Shown piece after piece: positions 34,501-42,820 of a stretch of 64,000 nucleotides of DNA (its first letter is position 1; every line of letters starts with the position of its first letter). The stretch lies in the NCBI RefSeq assembly GCF_000143415.4, contig NW_003314393.1:114694-178693 (forward strand). The letters run 5' to 3'. Origin of the DNA: Selaginella moellendorffii (Eukaryota; Streptophyta; Lycopodiopsida; Selaginellales; Selaginellaceae). A program made the translations under genes and the position numbers. Below the pieces are notes generated by a model, which did not search any database, was not told the origin of the DNA, and saw only the letters and a program-made list of their open reading frames with translations.

Positions 34501-36301
34501 GTGCGGCTCAAAAGAATAGTCCGCCGCAGTTGTACTCGACAACGCATTTGCCCTTGGAGTCACCCGCTATTGCGTTGAAGACCCAGCTGAGCATTTCCCA
34601 TGCTGCACTTGGAGCTTTCTTTGGATTCGAAAGCTCCATAGCCGTCTTCAGTTCCTCAGGCACGGGTAAATTGACCTCCCTCAGATCAGTTCGATCGGCA
34701 ACTCCCCGTCATGGTACCTCCTCAGCACATCTACCCATTTGTCAAAAACAACTTTTGTCGCGAGTAGAATGTTATGAATGCTGAGTGTGTCATTGACCCC
34801 CAGTGTTTTCGAGAGAAGACTCGAGAATTCCTACAATGGAAATGGCGTGAGGCCACATGCTATGCCATATACAACGAGGCTTACCTGCCAGGCGCTAGTT
34901 GCTAGTGCACGTCCTTGTCCTGGTTTTTGTGGCTTCTTCAGTTGAACCCAGAGCTTCCGTGTTCGTGCCAATGTCTCGTGCAGACCCGATTTGTAGCACG
35001 TTTCTTGCTTGACATTCTGCGCGTGGGAGATGGATATGATAGATCGGAGGGGCGAGTTGCCTTTTATCAGGCGGACAACTCTTGTCTTGAAGACTTTCTT
35101 CACCTCCTCGCCCACCATAATATCCAGAACTATCTCTTGCATCGCCAAGCTAGAATGCTGCCCGGAGACGGCATAGAACCGGATGTTCTGATCGTCCAAC
35201 ACCTTCCTATTGATCAAGTTTGGAAACCTCGTCTCGCCCTTCATTGTTTGGTAGTAGGGGATCACGTCTGCGATGTCGGGTGTTACTGGACTTGCCAGCA
35301 TCTTCTGCTTCAGTTTCTCCACCCACTCATCAGATACTAGCCTGTGGTTGTATTTGCTTTGGATGTCGATACGGCTCACGTCGATTGTATATACTTTGTT
35401 GGAATAGTAACAAGTACTATTATCTGCGACGATTTTTGCTGCCTCTTCTTGCTCTTTCTGCCCACTACACCCACTTTTTGGTGGCTGTAGTGTTCGAACC
35501 CGAGGCAATGGCATCACCGAGTAGCTTCTTTTTTGGAGCAGCAGAGTCGGACGTCGGCTTGAGCTTGACCACCCTTTTCTGCTTCGGGGTAGTTTCCAGA
35601 TCGACCCCCTTCCCCTTCGCTTCGCGAACTGGAAGCACTCTCAACGGCTCAATGTTGGAATATAGTTTTTGAACATCGCCGTAAGTGAGGTCCGTGGATT
35701 CCATGTGATCTTCATAGACCCGCAGCGTCTTTGAAATTGTGGGCCTCCTGGACAACCTCTCCCTAGCTCCCTCTAGGAATTCCTCATAGCCACTGCCCCC
35801 CTTCGGGAAGCCGCTAGGATGTGCAAGGTGGATCTTGAAGGCGGACGCTGTCTCTACCACAAGTGCCAGTCCATATTCTTGCATGGAACTGCATGGAGTG
35901 TCTGTCACTTGGATGAGGATCCCCATGCATTCTTTTCTCCCACCATCTGTGTTGTACAGCATCAGATCCTCGCCTTCCATCCCGAAAGTCCAACTGGTGA
36001 GCTCCTCCCCCTTCTCTGCATCCACATTGACAGTGGCTGGAAGAAGAACGCAATTCCTCGCCTGTTCAGAAATGCACAACAATTAGAGCTGACAGATGAA
36101 AAGCTAGCAGCTGGAAATAACGTGAGGCCACACGCCATTCACCACTGCATCAGATGTCTTGAGGCTGCATCCTAAGATGGCGTGAGGCTACACGCCATCT
36201 GTAACCGAACTGCACTCGAGAGCCCAATCGGTGCATGCCAATGTTGCTACTGAATGGCATGTGGCCTCATGCCATTTTCTACTTGGCCTAAAAGACTTAC
36301 C
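31585..36301 (-). CDS. 13-exon gene: ParB-like segment plus C-terminal HAD/NIF phosphatase (damaged)
   Basis: Exons, 5' to 3' on minus: up to 36301 (start uncertain), 36249-36206, 36171-36143, 36061-34885, 34830-34390, 34351-34265, 34226-34137, 34087-33944, 33896-33360, 33302-33288, 33238-33131, 33083-32496, 32448-31585. All twelve introns are GT-AG, 34-81 bp, and phases agree across them. At about 35139-35400 lie YNHRLVSDEWVEKLK and FYAVSGQHSSLAMQ, like the GxHRxxA core of ParB/sulfiredoxin nucleases. Next come a basic linker, an Asp/Glu-rich stretch (33412-33560) and a Pro/Thr repeat region (32500-33080). The last exon has VFDLNGVLF (motif I, DLNG variant), LGVWTSMMRHNA and LIIDDSPIKTAAN, as in FCP1/NIF-type HAD phosphatases. 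Damage: frameshifts near 35475, 34690-34705 and 32240, TGA in exon 5, and TAG at 33802 and 33409. The role in the transposon is unknown. It could instead be two genes, but no break in phase requires that. Confidence 0.6.
32449..32495 (-). other. Intron, 47 bp (no palindrome)
   Basis: GTAAAATTG...CATTTCAG. Removing it joins NIVD to ESRRKYCIVFD in frame, directly before the phosphatase motif I. This supports it as a real intron. Confidence 0.75.
33084..33130 (-). other. Intron, 47 bp (no palindrome)
   Basis: GTAAATACAG...TTTTTAG. Splicing joins SSSIAVD to VASREDT in frame. Confidence 0.7.
33239..33287 (-). other. Intron, 49 bp (no palindrome)
   Basis: GTAAGTAGAG...GCCTTTAG, following a 15-nt mini-exon (33288-33302). 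The phase is maintained into VSRKDITKQ. Confidence 0.6.
33303..33359 (-). other. Intron, 57 bp (no palindrome)
   Basis: GTAAATAATAG...CTATGTAG. It joins QDKPSG to the mini-exon RRRN in frame. Confidence 0.6.
33897..33943 (-). other. Intron, 47 bp, containing the 22-bp palindrome
   Basis: GTAATGCCTC, the palindrome (33906-33927), then TCATTGCAG. The palindrome ends 9 bp from the 3' splice site. Splicing joins GNEKMI to DQGLSERSQ in frame. Confidence 0.7.
34088..34136 (-). other. Intron, 49 bp, containing the 22-bp palindrome
   Basis: GTACAAATTATATTTGCA, the palindrome (34097-34118), then TCCTTGCAG. Splicing joins SNRKKG to GDTSSKAK in frame. Confidence 0.7.
34227..34264 (-). other. Intron, 38 bp, containing the 22-bp palindrome
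   Basis: GTAAG, then a palindrome copy with a diverged outer arm (34238-34259), then TTTGATTATAG. More than half of the intron is palindrome. Splicing joins RPSSQPAQ to DCCEYSD in frame. Confidence 0.6.
34352..34389 (-). other. Intron, 38 bp (no palindrome)
   Basis: GTGAATACGC...CTCACAAG. Splicing joins LLCEP to ALYAGAWPPP in frame. The splice donor is weaker than the others. Confidence 0.5.
34831..34884 (-). other. Intron, 54 bp, containing an extended palindrome
   Basis: GTAAGCCTCG..., the palindrome with a 5-bp internal duplication (34842-34868), then TTCCATTGTAG. Splicing joins ATSAWQ to EFSSLLSK in frame. Confidence 0.7.
36062..36142 (-). other. Intron, 81 bp, containing the palindrome next to its 5' splice site
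   Basis: GTGA, the palindrome (36117-36138, one arm diverged), then about 55 bp to CTGAACAG. Splicing joins TSDAV to ARNCVLLP in frame. An AG also occurs 6 bp after the palindrome (TTCCAG), but using it gives a stop. Confidence 0.5.
36172..36205 (-). other. Intron, 34 bp, almost entirely palindrome
   Basis: GTTACAG, the palindrome (36177-36198), then CTTAG. Unspliced, the frame stops inside the palindrome. Spliced, it stays open (SRVQF to GCSLK). It is unusually short for a spliceosomal intron. Confidence 0.45.
36250..36300 (-). other. Intron, 51 bp, containing the 22-bp palindrome
   Basis: GTAAGTCTTTTAGG..., the palindrome (36254-36275), then TCAG only 4 bp before the exon. Splicing joins PFSFK to CSNIGMHR in frame. 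Confidence 0.6.
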
Positions 36302-36370
36302 ATTTGAAGCTGAATGGAAGCCGTGACAATCGAGGCCGGACTCGCTGGCGAATGTGCACTGTGTGTGCAA

Positions 36371-36406
36371 CGGATCGTAGCAGCAAGGCTACTCTGCCAC
36401 TTACAG
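36371..36406 (-). rRNA. 36-bp 28S rRNA micro-fragment
   Basis: Matches 10753-10788 (the 28S 3' region: 'gtagcagcaaggctact.tgccacttacag') at 34 of 36 positions. At the two differing sites it looks closer to canonical plant 28S than the 10.7-kb copy does. It lies at the 5' end of the minus-strand gene in the large transposon. Confidence 0.75.
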
Positions 36407-36419
36407 TTGGAGAGTGGTG

Positions 36420-36700
36420 CTGAAATCTCCCGGGACGCCAAGTTGGCTGCGTGTGGGTGGCGGAGTGGGTGGCGGAGTTGGCAGCGAAGTTACAAACTGG
36501 GTGTGTCTTGAAGTGGACGCCGATGCACACGAGCGCGATGCGAGCGCGAGTGTGATGCAAGCGCGAGTGGACGCCGATGCACACGAGAAACCTGTAGAGA
36601 AGTGAGCGTGATCGCGAGTGGGAGCGCGATGCGAGCGGGAGCGCGAGTGTGATGCGAGCGCGAGCGCGAGTGTGCGAGCGCGAGTACAAAGCAAAATGCA
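36420..36700. repeat. GCGAGCGCGAGT-type simple repeat, 5' end of the minus-strand gene
   Basis: Imperfect short-period repeats of GAGCGCGAGTG, GATGCGAGC and GCGAGTG(T/G)GATGCGAGC (36500-36690), with a 40-bp duplicated unit 'gtggacgccgatgcacacgag' at 36510 and 36567. Open frames in both directions are low-complexity. The start codon of the minus gene cannot be placed here. Confidence 0.7.
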
Positions 36701-37019
36701 AACCTAACCTCACACACGCGAAATGTCACAACGGTTGGTAATCCCGCCACGTCATCATTCCTCGGACTTGGGCGCCACCATTAATTTCTGGATTGCCGCG
36801 CGCATGCAAGCACGCAAAATCCAAAAGAAATCCGCAACGTCATCATTCCTCGGACTGCATGCACGCGAAATCCAAAAGAAAGATCATGATTGGGATATCA
36901 TTTAATACCCTCGCTATATTTATACCATGCATGATTGGATATTCCAAAGCATCTTGTATTTCCAAAAATGGCAGATGTTCAGCTAAATAAAGAAATTCTA
37001 TCTGTTTCTATTTTTCTCT

Positions 37020-37200
37020 CAAATCAATTTTATAGCGTGTGGGCTCATGCAATTTTGAACCAAAGAAACCCAAAAAACGTTGGACCCAAAATATTTTGAA
37101 AAAACCCAAAAAACCCTAAACATTTTAAACCCAAAAATCCAGGCGTCCTGTGGCGTTATTCCTTGAATGGCGTGTGGGCACATGCCATTTTCAGGGCCAA
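37020..37200 (+). repeat. Paired-palindrome unit, copy 1
   Basis: A variant palindrome (AT-AGCGTGTGGGCTCATGC-AAT, 37032) and a standard one (37167) are 135 bp apart, with 'ttttgaacc', 'acccaaaa' words and 'tggcgttattccttga' between. Two related units follow at 37310 and 38240. Confidence 0.8.
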
Positions 37201-37309
37201 ATGCTGAATGGAGAAAAATTCCCTTTCAATGCAAATGCTGCAAGAGGCAGATGCCGAGCACAAAGGACTGTAACTACCTCACATGACACAGATAAACTTT
37301 TCTCTATTT

Positions 37310-37440
37310 GGCAAAGATAAACTTTATAGCGTGTGGGCTCATGCAATTTTGAACCCAAAAAATGCACCAAAAAGTTCTCGGCGTCATCTGGCGTTATCTC
37401 TTGAATGGCGTGGGGCCGCATGCCATTTTCAGGGGCACAT
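37310..37440 (+). repeat. Paired-palindrome unit, copy 2
   Basis: Variant palindrome at 37326 and standard palindrome at 37405 (79 bp apart), with 'ttttgaacccaaaaaatgcacc' (split by one base from the others) and 'tggcgttatctcttga' between. Confidence 0.85.
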
Positions 37441-38239
37441 AGGAGTATATTCCTAGGATATTCTGACACGCGCGAGATTTTTTTGAGTTTTCTGGAGATC
37501 CAACCGTTAGATCGCAACTAGATTTTACAGAATGGTATACAATGTCTTTCTTGATGACCTTGCAAAGAAGCATCTCGATCGGACACCACATGAGACCACA
37601 CGAGCCTTACAATGTTTCAGGGGCATTTGCCATAGATCCGACCGTTATTTTGCTCCAAGATTTTACAGTTTGGTGTGCATTGACCTTTCCATCGACACTG
37701 CAAAGGGACATCACAATCAGATGCGGGATCACAAGAAACTAACTTCACTAACTCTGGTTTCACCAAGATCTACGTAAGGAGTTATGAAATGAAAGGACCC
37801 TCTCTATTGAAATGTGTTTATGGTCCTAGGGGCATTGTGACATATCAAAGGATTTTGCATCAAGTTCTGTATTTGCATGTTTATCAAGCAACTGAATTGC
37901 TAAACCCTAAACCCTAAACATGTGGCAAATGCTGCGTGAAGAAAGATGCCCTTTCTGGGCAAATGCTGTAAGAGACAGATGCCGAGCAGATGTATCTTAG
38001 GCTAGCGAAGGGGACAAACGAAAGCTAGCTATAAACATGACGGGATGTAAATAGATTACTAGACTGGTCCTGCGAAAATCAAAAACCATAATTGAAAACA
38101 TTGAAAATGCAAAAAGAAAAGTTTATAATATTTTTGAATTTTAACCAACCAAAGGAATGTAACTAGGGCATGTGTTTGTAAGTTTAAAAATGCCTCAACC
38201 ACTTAAATTCCCAAGTAAATAAAGCTATTTCTATTTTTG

Positions 38240-38352
38240 GTACAGGTAAACTTTATAGCGTGTGGGCTCATGCAATTTTGAACCCAAAAATGCACCAAAA
38301 AATGCTCGACTAGCATTATTCTTTGAATGGCGTGTGGCCTTATATTGCCATA
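38240..38352 (+). repeat. Paired-palindrome unit, copy 3
   Basis: Variant palindrome at 38255 and standard palindrome at 38327 (72 bp apart), with 'ttttgaacccaaaaatgcacc' and 'agcattattctttga' between. Confidence 0.85.
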
Positions 38353-38634
38353 AATGGACGTACACACAGAGCATAATTATTCCTTTACACGGCGAATAAT
38401 CTTGGCGCGGATCGCTGACATGGCATGGCAAAGTTCAAATCACTGACATGGCACAGCTGGATCAAGGCAAGGACATGATGTGACAAAGTTCAACCTCCGA
38501 CAGCAAAGTCTAGAAGCTACTCAGTTTGAAATTTGACAGAGGAGTCATAAGATCTGGTTTGTCAGAGGATTTGATGTGACATTCAAGCGTGTGTTATTTT
38601 TGAATTCTCGAACTCATTCCTAGGTCTATCATTT

Positions 38635-38880
38635 TTGTGCGCCGTGTTCTTGGTTCCGCTGAGCGCAGTGAGCACTGCTTGTGTAAGCGGCGTTGTGGGC
38701 TGTGGTTTATGCGTCTACGAGCGGTTGCGGCATTGCGAGCGCCATTGCGAGCGGCAGTTTATGCGAGTGGCAGTTTGTGCGAGCGGCGCTATGAGCAGTT
38801 GCGGTGTTGCGAGTGGCGCTACAAGTAGTTGCGGTGTTGCAAGCGGCACTGTCTTTGGTGTGGCTACCGCTTCCTCTTGA
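38635..38880 (+). repeat. Low-complexity GCGAGCGGC/GTTGCG repeat upstream of the transposase gene
   Basis: Short degenerate repeats ('gagcagttgcggtgttgcgagtggcgct' and relatives). The open frame through it is low-complexity (CGVASGA units) and is probably not a protein, though a 5' exon cannot be excluded. It mirrors the GCGAGCG repeat at the 5' end of the minus-strand gene. Confidence 0.6.
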
Positions 38881-39213
38881 TATTCGGCACTTGTGCTTCC
38901 TGGTATGTTCACCATGGAATGGCTTAGGACCACATTTAGAAATGGCATGAGGCCACATGCCATCTTGGGCCCTTGCAATTTCATGGCTAGCGTATTGTCA
39001 TGTATGTTTTTACTTGCCTGCAGCTGTGTGTATATCAAGATGGCATGAGGGCTCATGCCAATTTTGTGAATGCAAAATTTCACGTGGGTGTCAATAGCAT
39101 GTTTGAATAATGGCATGTGGCCTCATGCTATTGAGGTTGTTTGGTATGTTATGATTTAGGCCATTCTCCAATCATTTTTTGTATGGTCTTAACTTCTTTT
39201 CTGCACTTTCAGA

Positions 39214-42200
39214 ATGGCCTTCAGGGTTGGGGAAAAGGTTTACATTTTGAATGGTGGGAAGAGAGTTGCAAAAGGGACCCTTGTGTCTATGGATCGGAAC
39301 TTTGTTATACACTGTCAAAGGCTTGGGGAAGGCAATGCTGCTGTATCAGTAGAGACTGTCTTCGATGGGAATGTGGTCGCTATTGAACGAGGAGAGATGG
39401 TCGTCGGGGTAAATGTTGTTGTTGCCTTGAAAAATCTTCAGAAGAAAGCAGATGTTGGGGACAGCGCAAGTGCGACGCATGTTCCCTCCGTGGATCTTAA
39501 GAACCGCGCTACATGGATTCAGGCGAAGGTGTTTCTAAACAACCCCGAGGGGGAGGTGGTAGCTGAGGGCTTAGCCACAGTTGTCGATCCAAGAGATGTG
39601 GTTGCTAATCAAGAATTGGGTTGAGATGATATTGAAGTTGTGATTTTAGAGGTTGTTAACACAGAAGAAAACAGTCTGACTATTGGAAGCATTGTGCGGT
39701 GGAAATTGAGGCACTTAGTGTTTGAGAATGTGAAGGATTCACAATCAAACACCACTACAACTGATGACAGAACATCTCTTCATGGGAAAAGAAAGTACAC
39801 CTTCCTAAAGCGCAGCCAAAGGGATCTGAGCAACGAACCGAAAAGGCAGAAAATGGCGATGGAGGTTCGAATGGTCTCGACAGTTGCTTGTTGCAAGAGG
39901 AGGTGCTGTCAACATGCTGATTGGGATGCTATTGAAGAGGAGAGAGCAAGATACAAGACATTGTCCTGGAAGGCAGCTCGCAATTTTGTGTATGAGGCAT
40001 TACGGTCATCTGTTGATGCTTCAGAACATCAGGTGGGGGGCATGGTCTTCCAGAGGGGTTTGGTCTGTATGAAGGCATGGAGAATCATTTATGGAGTCCC
40101 TCGAACCACATTCTACAGAATCAAAACTGAGTTCGAGGAACAAAGGGTTCAACAGGCAGTCCATGGGAACGACGGTACGCACAAAACCAGGGGTCATGTT
40201 GTATATGGAGGGGCAATGTTCAAGAGGTTTGTCGAGACATGTAGCGAGCAGCAACCACATAAAACCCGCCTCTTGGAAGATGGAACACGAGACACCCAAC
40301 GAGTTCTCCCTTCCATGTATACCAAGGGGGCCATATTGGAAGATGTGAATCGGGAACTCCAGAGTAATGGCTACAGGAAGCTGAGCCAATCTAGATTTAG
40401 TAGATTGTGGAGCAACAGGTTCAGGGATGTGAGTATAAGAAAGTACTCCAGCTTTTCAAAGTGTGACGAGTGCACTGCTATCAAAATGGCTTTGTCGAAG
40501 AATTCTTGCAGCGCTGAAGAGCGAGAGATGTTGGTTAGAAGGCGGCTCGACCACAACATCGAGCAGAGAAGCTGCAGGACTGCATATTATCATAACAGGA
40601 TTCTCTCCATGGAGAGACCTGACTGTTACCTCTGCATCATCCACGACAAAATGGACCAAAAAAAGACGTGCTTACCTCGACTCAATCCTGCCCCCAAGGC
40701 AATCTCTTTATCCATGCAGCTGCCTGTGTCTCTGTTTGGCATAATCGCTCATGGGCATGGTGCCCAGAACTATGGGAACTTCTTTGTACCTCTATGGGGT
40801 GGCGGGGGTGCAAACATGATGATTGCGTCCCTAGCAAAACACTTAAGGTCTCTGCAAAGTGCGCAGACTGAGCTGAACGGCCAACCCTTGCATAAGGCCC
40901 TTGTCGATCGAACCCCATACAGGGTTCAGCTGGAGAAGGAGCAAAGGCTTGCAGTATCGCATGGGGCCCCATGCCATCCCAGTGAATATGTTGGCCGTCA
41001 GATTGTAGGGTTATCACGTGAGGCCTCATGCCATTCCAACGAGGCTGGTCGCCCGGTGAATGCACAGCCTCATCCAAACGAAGCAGAATCTCAAGGAAGT
41101 TCTTGCGGCCAATGTGGCCTTCCACCCCATCTTCTGCTCCAAACAGACAATGCTGGCAGTGAGAACAAAAACATGTACGTCTTCGCGTACTTGGCGATGC
41201 TTGTTGCCAAAGGCATATTTGAAACGGTTACACTTGGCTTTCTCATGGTTGGGCACACTCATGAAGACATCGATGCCATGTTCAGTCACCTGGCAGAGTC
41301 CCTCCGGCGATCCAATGTCCTCACCCTCCCACAACTCTATGATGAATTCCAAAATTGCATCAAAGGCACTGTTGAAGCTGCACTTTTGACAGAGGTTCCA
41401 GACTTTAAGGGGTTTGTAAGAGGCTACATCAGGGACGGATCCGAAACGCTGATTGGCCACTCCAAGCCTCTTTAGTTTCATTTCAGCATGTGTGACGGTG
41501 CTCCAGTGATGAGGTACAAGATGAGAGAATGGGACACAGTGTGGCTGCCAGTGGACGGCATTGAACTCTTCAAGAAAGATCCCATATCTGGGAAACCTAT
41601 GATTCCTCAAGGTTCCCCACGGCCAATGCACCCGGATGGACTCAAAGACCAGGAAAGTATAGTGGCCGGGATTAGACAGCATATTGCCTTCTGGAAGAGG
41701 GGGTTGGTGTTTGGTGGAGAATCCTATTTTCAGAGGTGCAAGCCTTTGCACGAATACTGGGAGAAGATTATAACTGCTATCCAAAATGGGCCGGTTGTAT
41801 ATGAAGAATTGGAAGAGTCCTTTTGGCCAGAACCCAGAGCACCAGATAGTAGCGGAACAATGTCCTCTGGAAATGTAGTGACAGATAACGATGTTGAGGA
41901 TCACTATTGTGGGCCGAGGAACAAGAAGCCGGATTTAGCATTCAATCCAGTACAGGTCTGCAAAGGAATGGTCATGCTTGTCAGACCCAGTAATAAAAAA
42001 CAAATGATATGGGTGGGGCGTTGCATCACTGATGCAGAGGAAGACGCGGAAACTAACTCCTTCAATGTAACTGTGGAGTGGTTCAAGCCAAGTTCCGGAT
42101 ATACGAAGGATTGCCTAGAAAAGAGATGGGTGCTGAATCCAAGGGATCCCAGCATGAGCATATCGGTGGATAATGTTGTGCATGGTTGGATGCGGAAGCA

Positions 42201-42355
42201 GAGTGCCACCATCACCTTGCCAGACCATGCAAGAGATGCAGCAAGAGCATTCATAACCCGGGTTCAAGGTGAGATTCATGAATATTCCTTTACTAAGTTT
42301 CTAATGTATTTTATTTCAAGGTGAACAATCCGAATCTGAATCAGAGGAGGCGTGA
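39214..42355 (+). CDS. DUF7869-type putative transposase, about 1,035 codons with two in-frame stops
   Basis: One frame runs from ATG 39214 (just after TTTTCTGCACTTTCAG, so a 5' exon may exist) to 42268. It has only a TGA at 39622 and a TAG at 41473. The N-terminus has two related modules (RVAKGTLVSMDRNFVIHCQ; VVAEGLATVVDPRDVV) like the DUF8039 domain of plant En/Spm-type proteins. The middle holds a zinc-like KCDEC. The C-terminal half has HDKMDQKK (40642-40665), LLQTDNAGSENKN (41134-41172) and VGHTHEDIDAMFSHL (about 41248-41292), the DUF7869 hallmarks. Their spacing suits an RNase H-like DD(E/D) triad (Asp336 or 339, Asp503, Glu542 or Asp543, counted from GTG 39640). A 52-bp intron (42269-42320) leads to the last exon, GEQSESESEEA and stop (42321-42355). 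Likely mobilises the 12.3-kb element; this is inferred. Confidence 0.75.
40956..41034 (+). repeat. Two palindromes inside the transposase coding sequence
   Basis: Copies at 40956-40977 and 41013-41034 lie in the same codon phase, 57 bp apart. They encode SHGAPCHPS and SREASCHSN, a hydrophilic insertion between the first and second catalytic-Asp regions. Confidence 0.85.
42269..42320 (+). other. Intron, 52 bp, in the transposase gene (no palindrome)
   Basis: CAAG|GTGAGATTC...ATTTCAAG|GTGAACAAT. Splicing gives an acidic C-terminus ending at TGA 42353-42355. The A of that stop codon is the first base of a palindrome copy. Confidence 0.65.
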
Positions 42356-42562
42356 TGGCATGTGGCCTGAGATGATGTGACATATGCATTTACCAATCAC
42401 ACGTGCATAAATCTAATAATATGGCGTGTGGCCCATATTAATGGCACATAAACCCATATTGTGGGCTTACGTGCTTTATGTACCATCATTCCCTTGCAGC
42501 ATATATGTTGGTTTCCTTTTATAACACAACGAACTCCATATTTTAGGGTGAAGAGCGTTCTC

Positions 42563-42820
42563 ATGGCAAGCACAAAATCTGTAAGTGAGGCAGAAAAGGA
42601 GACGGAGAAGGAGATAGGTGAAGATGTAGAATATATAAGTCTTCCAAACTCCCCGTACTATACTCCAGGTGATCATTTTTCTGAACAAACGGCAACATTA
42701 ACAACTATCGAGAACGCCCCAGTAACGTCAGAGACAACAATCCAAAGCAAAACAACTGACCCGGAGAAGGATGATAGTACCGCTGAGAGTACCAAAAAGG
42801 AGGTGTCCACTAGCGCTTAG
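42563..42820 (+). CDS. Small acidic Ser/Thr/Glu-rich ORF, 85 aa
   Basis: The frame from MASTKSVSEAEKE to KKEVSTSA is rich in E, T and S with no recognisable domain. It is preceded by an AG-ending pyrimidine stretch (CCATATTTTAG), so it may be a terminal exon of an alternative transposase transcript rather than a separate gene. The phase does not fit the donor at 42269. The next palindrome (42828) starts 7 bp after its stop. Confidence 0.35.
   Translation: MASTKSVSEAEKETEKEIGEDVEYISLPNSPYYTPGDHFSEQTATLTTIENAPVTSETTIQSKTTDPEKDDSTAESTKKEVSTSA

Larger units (their letters stand above)
36700..38630. other. Divergent intergenic region of the 12.3-kb element
   Basis: No gene. It separates the minus-strand ParB/phosphatase gene from the plus-strand transposase gene and so should hold both promoters. 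It contains three related units, each with two palindromes, plus a short CCCTAAA run near 37903-37918. Confidence 0.6.

Noticed and set aside
38635-38880. Cys/Ala/Ser-rich ORF as a cysteine-rich peptide gene.
   Set aside because: It is a low-complexity translation of short degenerate repeats. There is no signal or conserved domain, and a GCGAGCG repeat also occurs at the other gene's 5' end.
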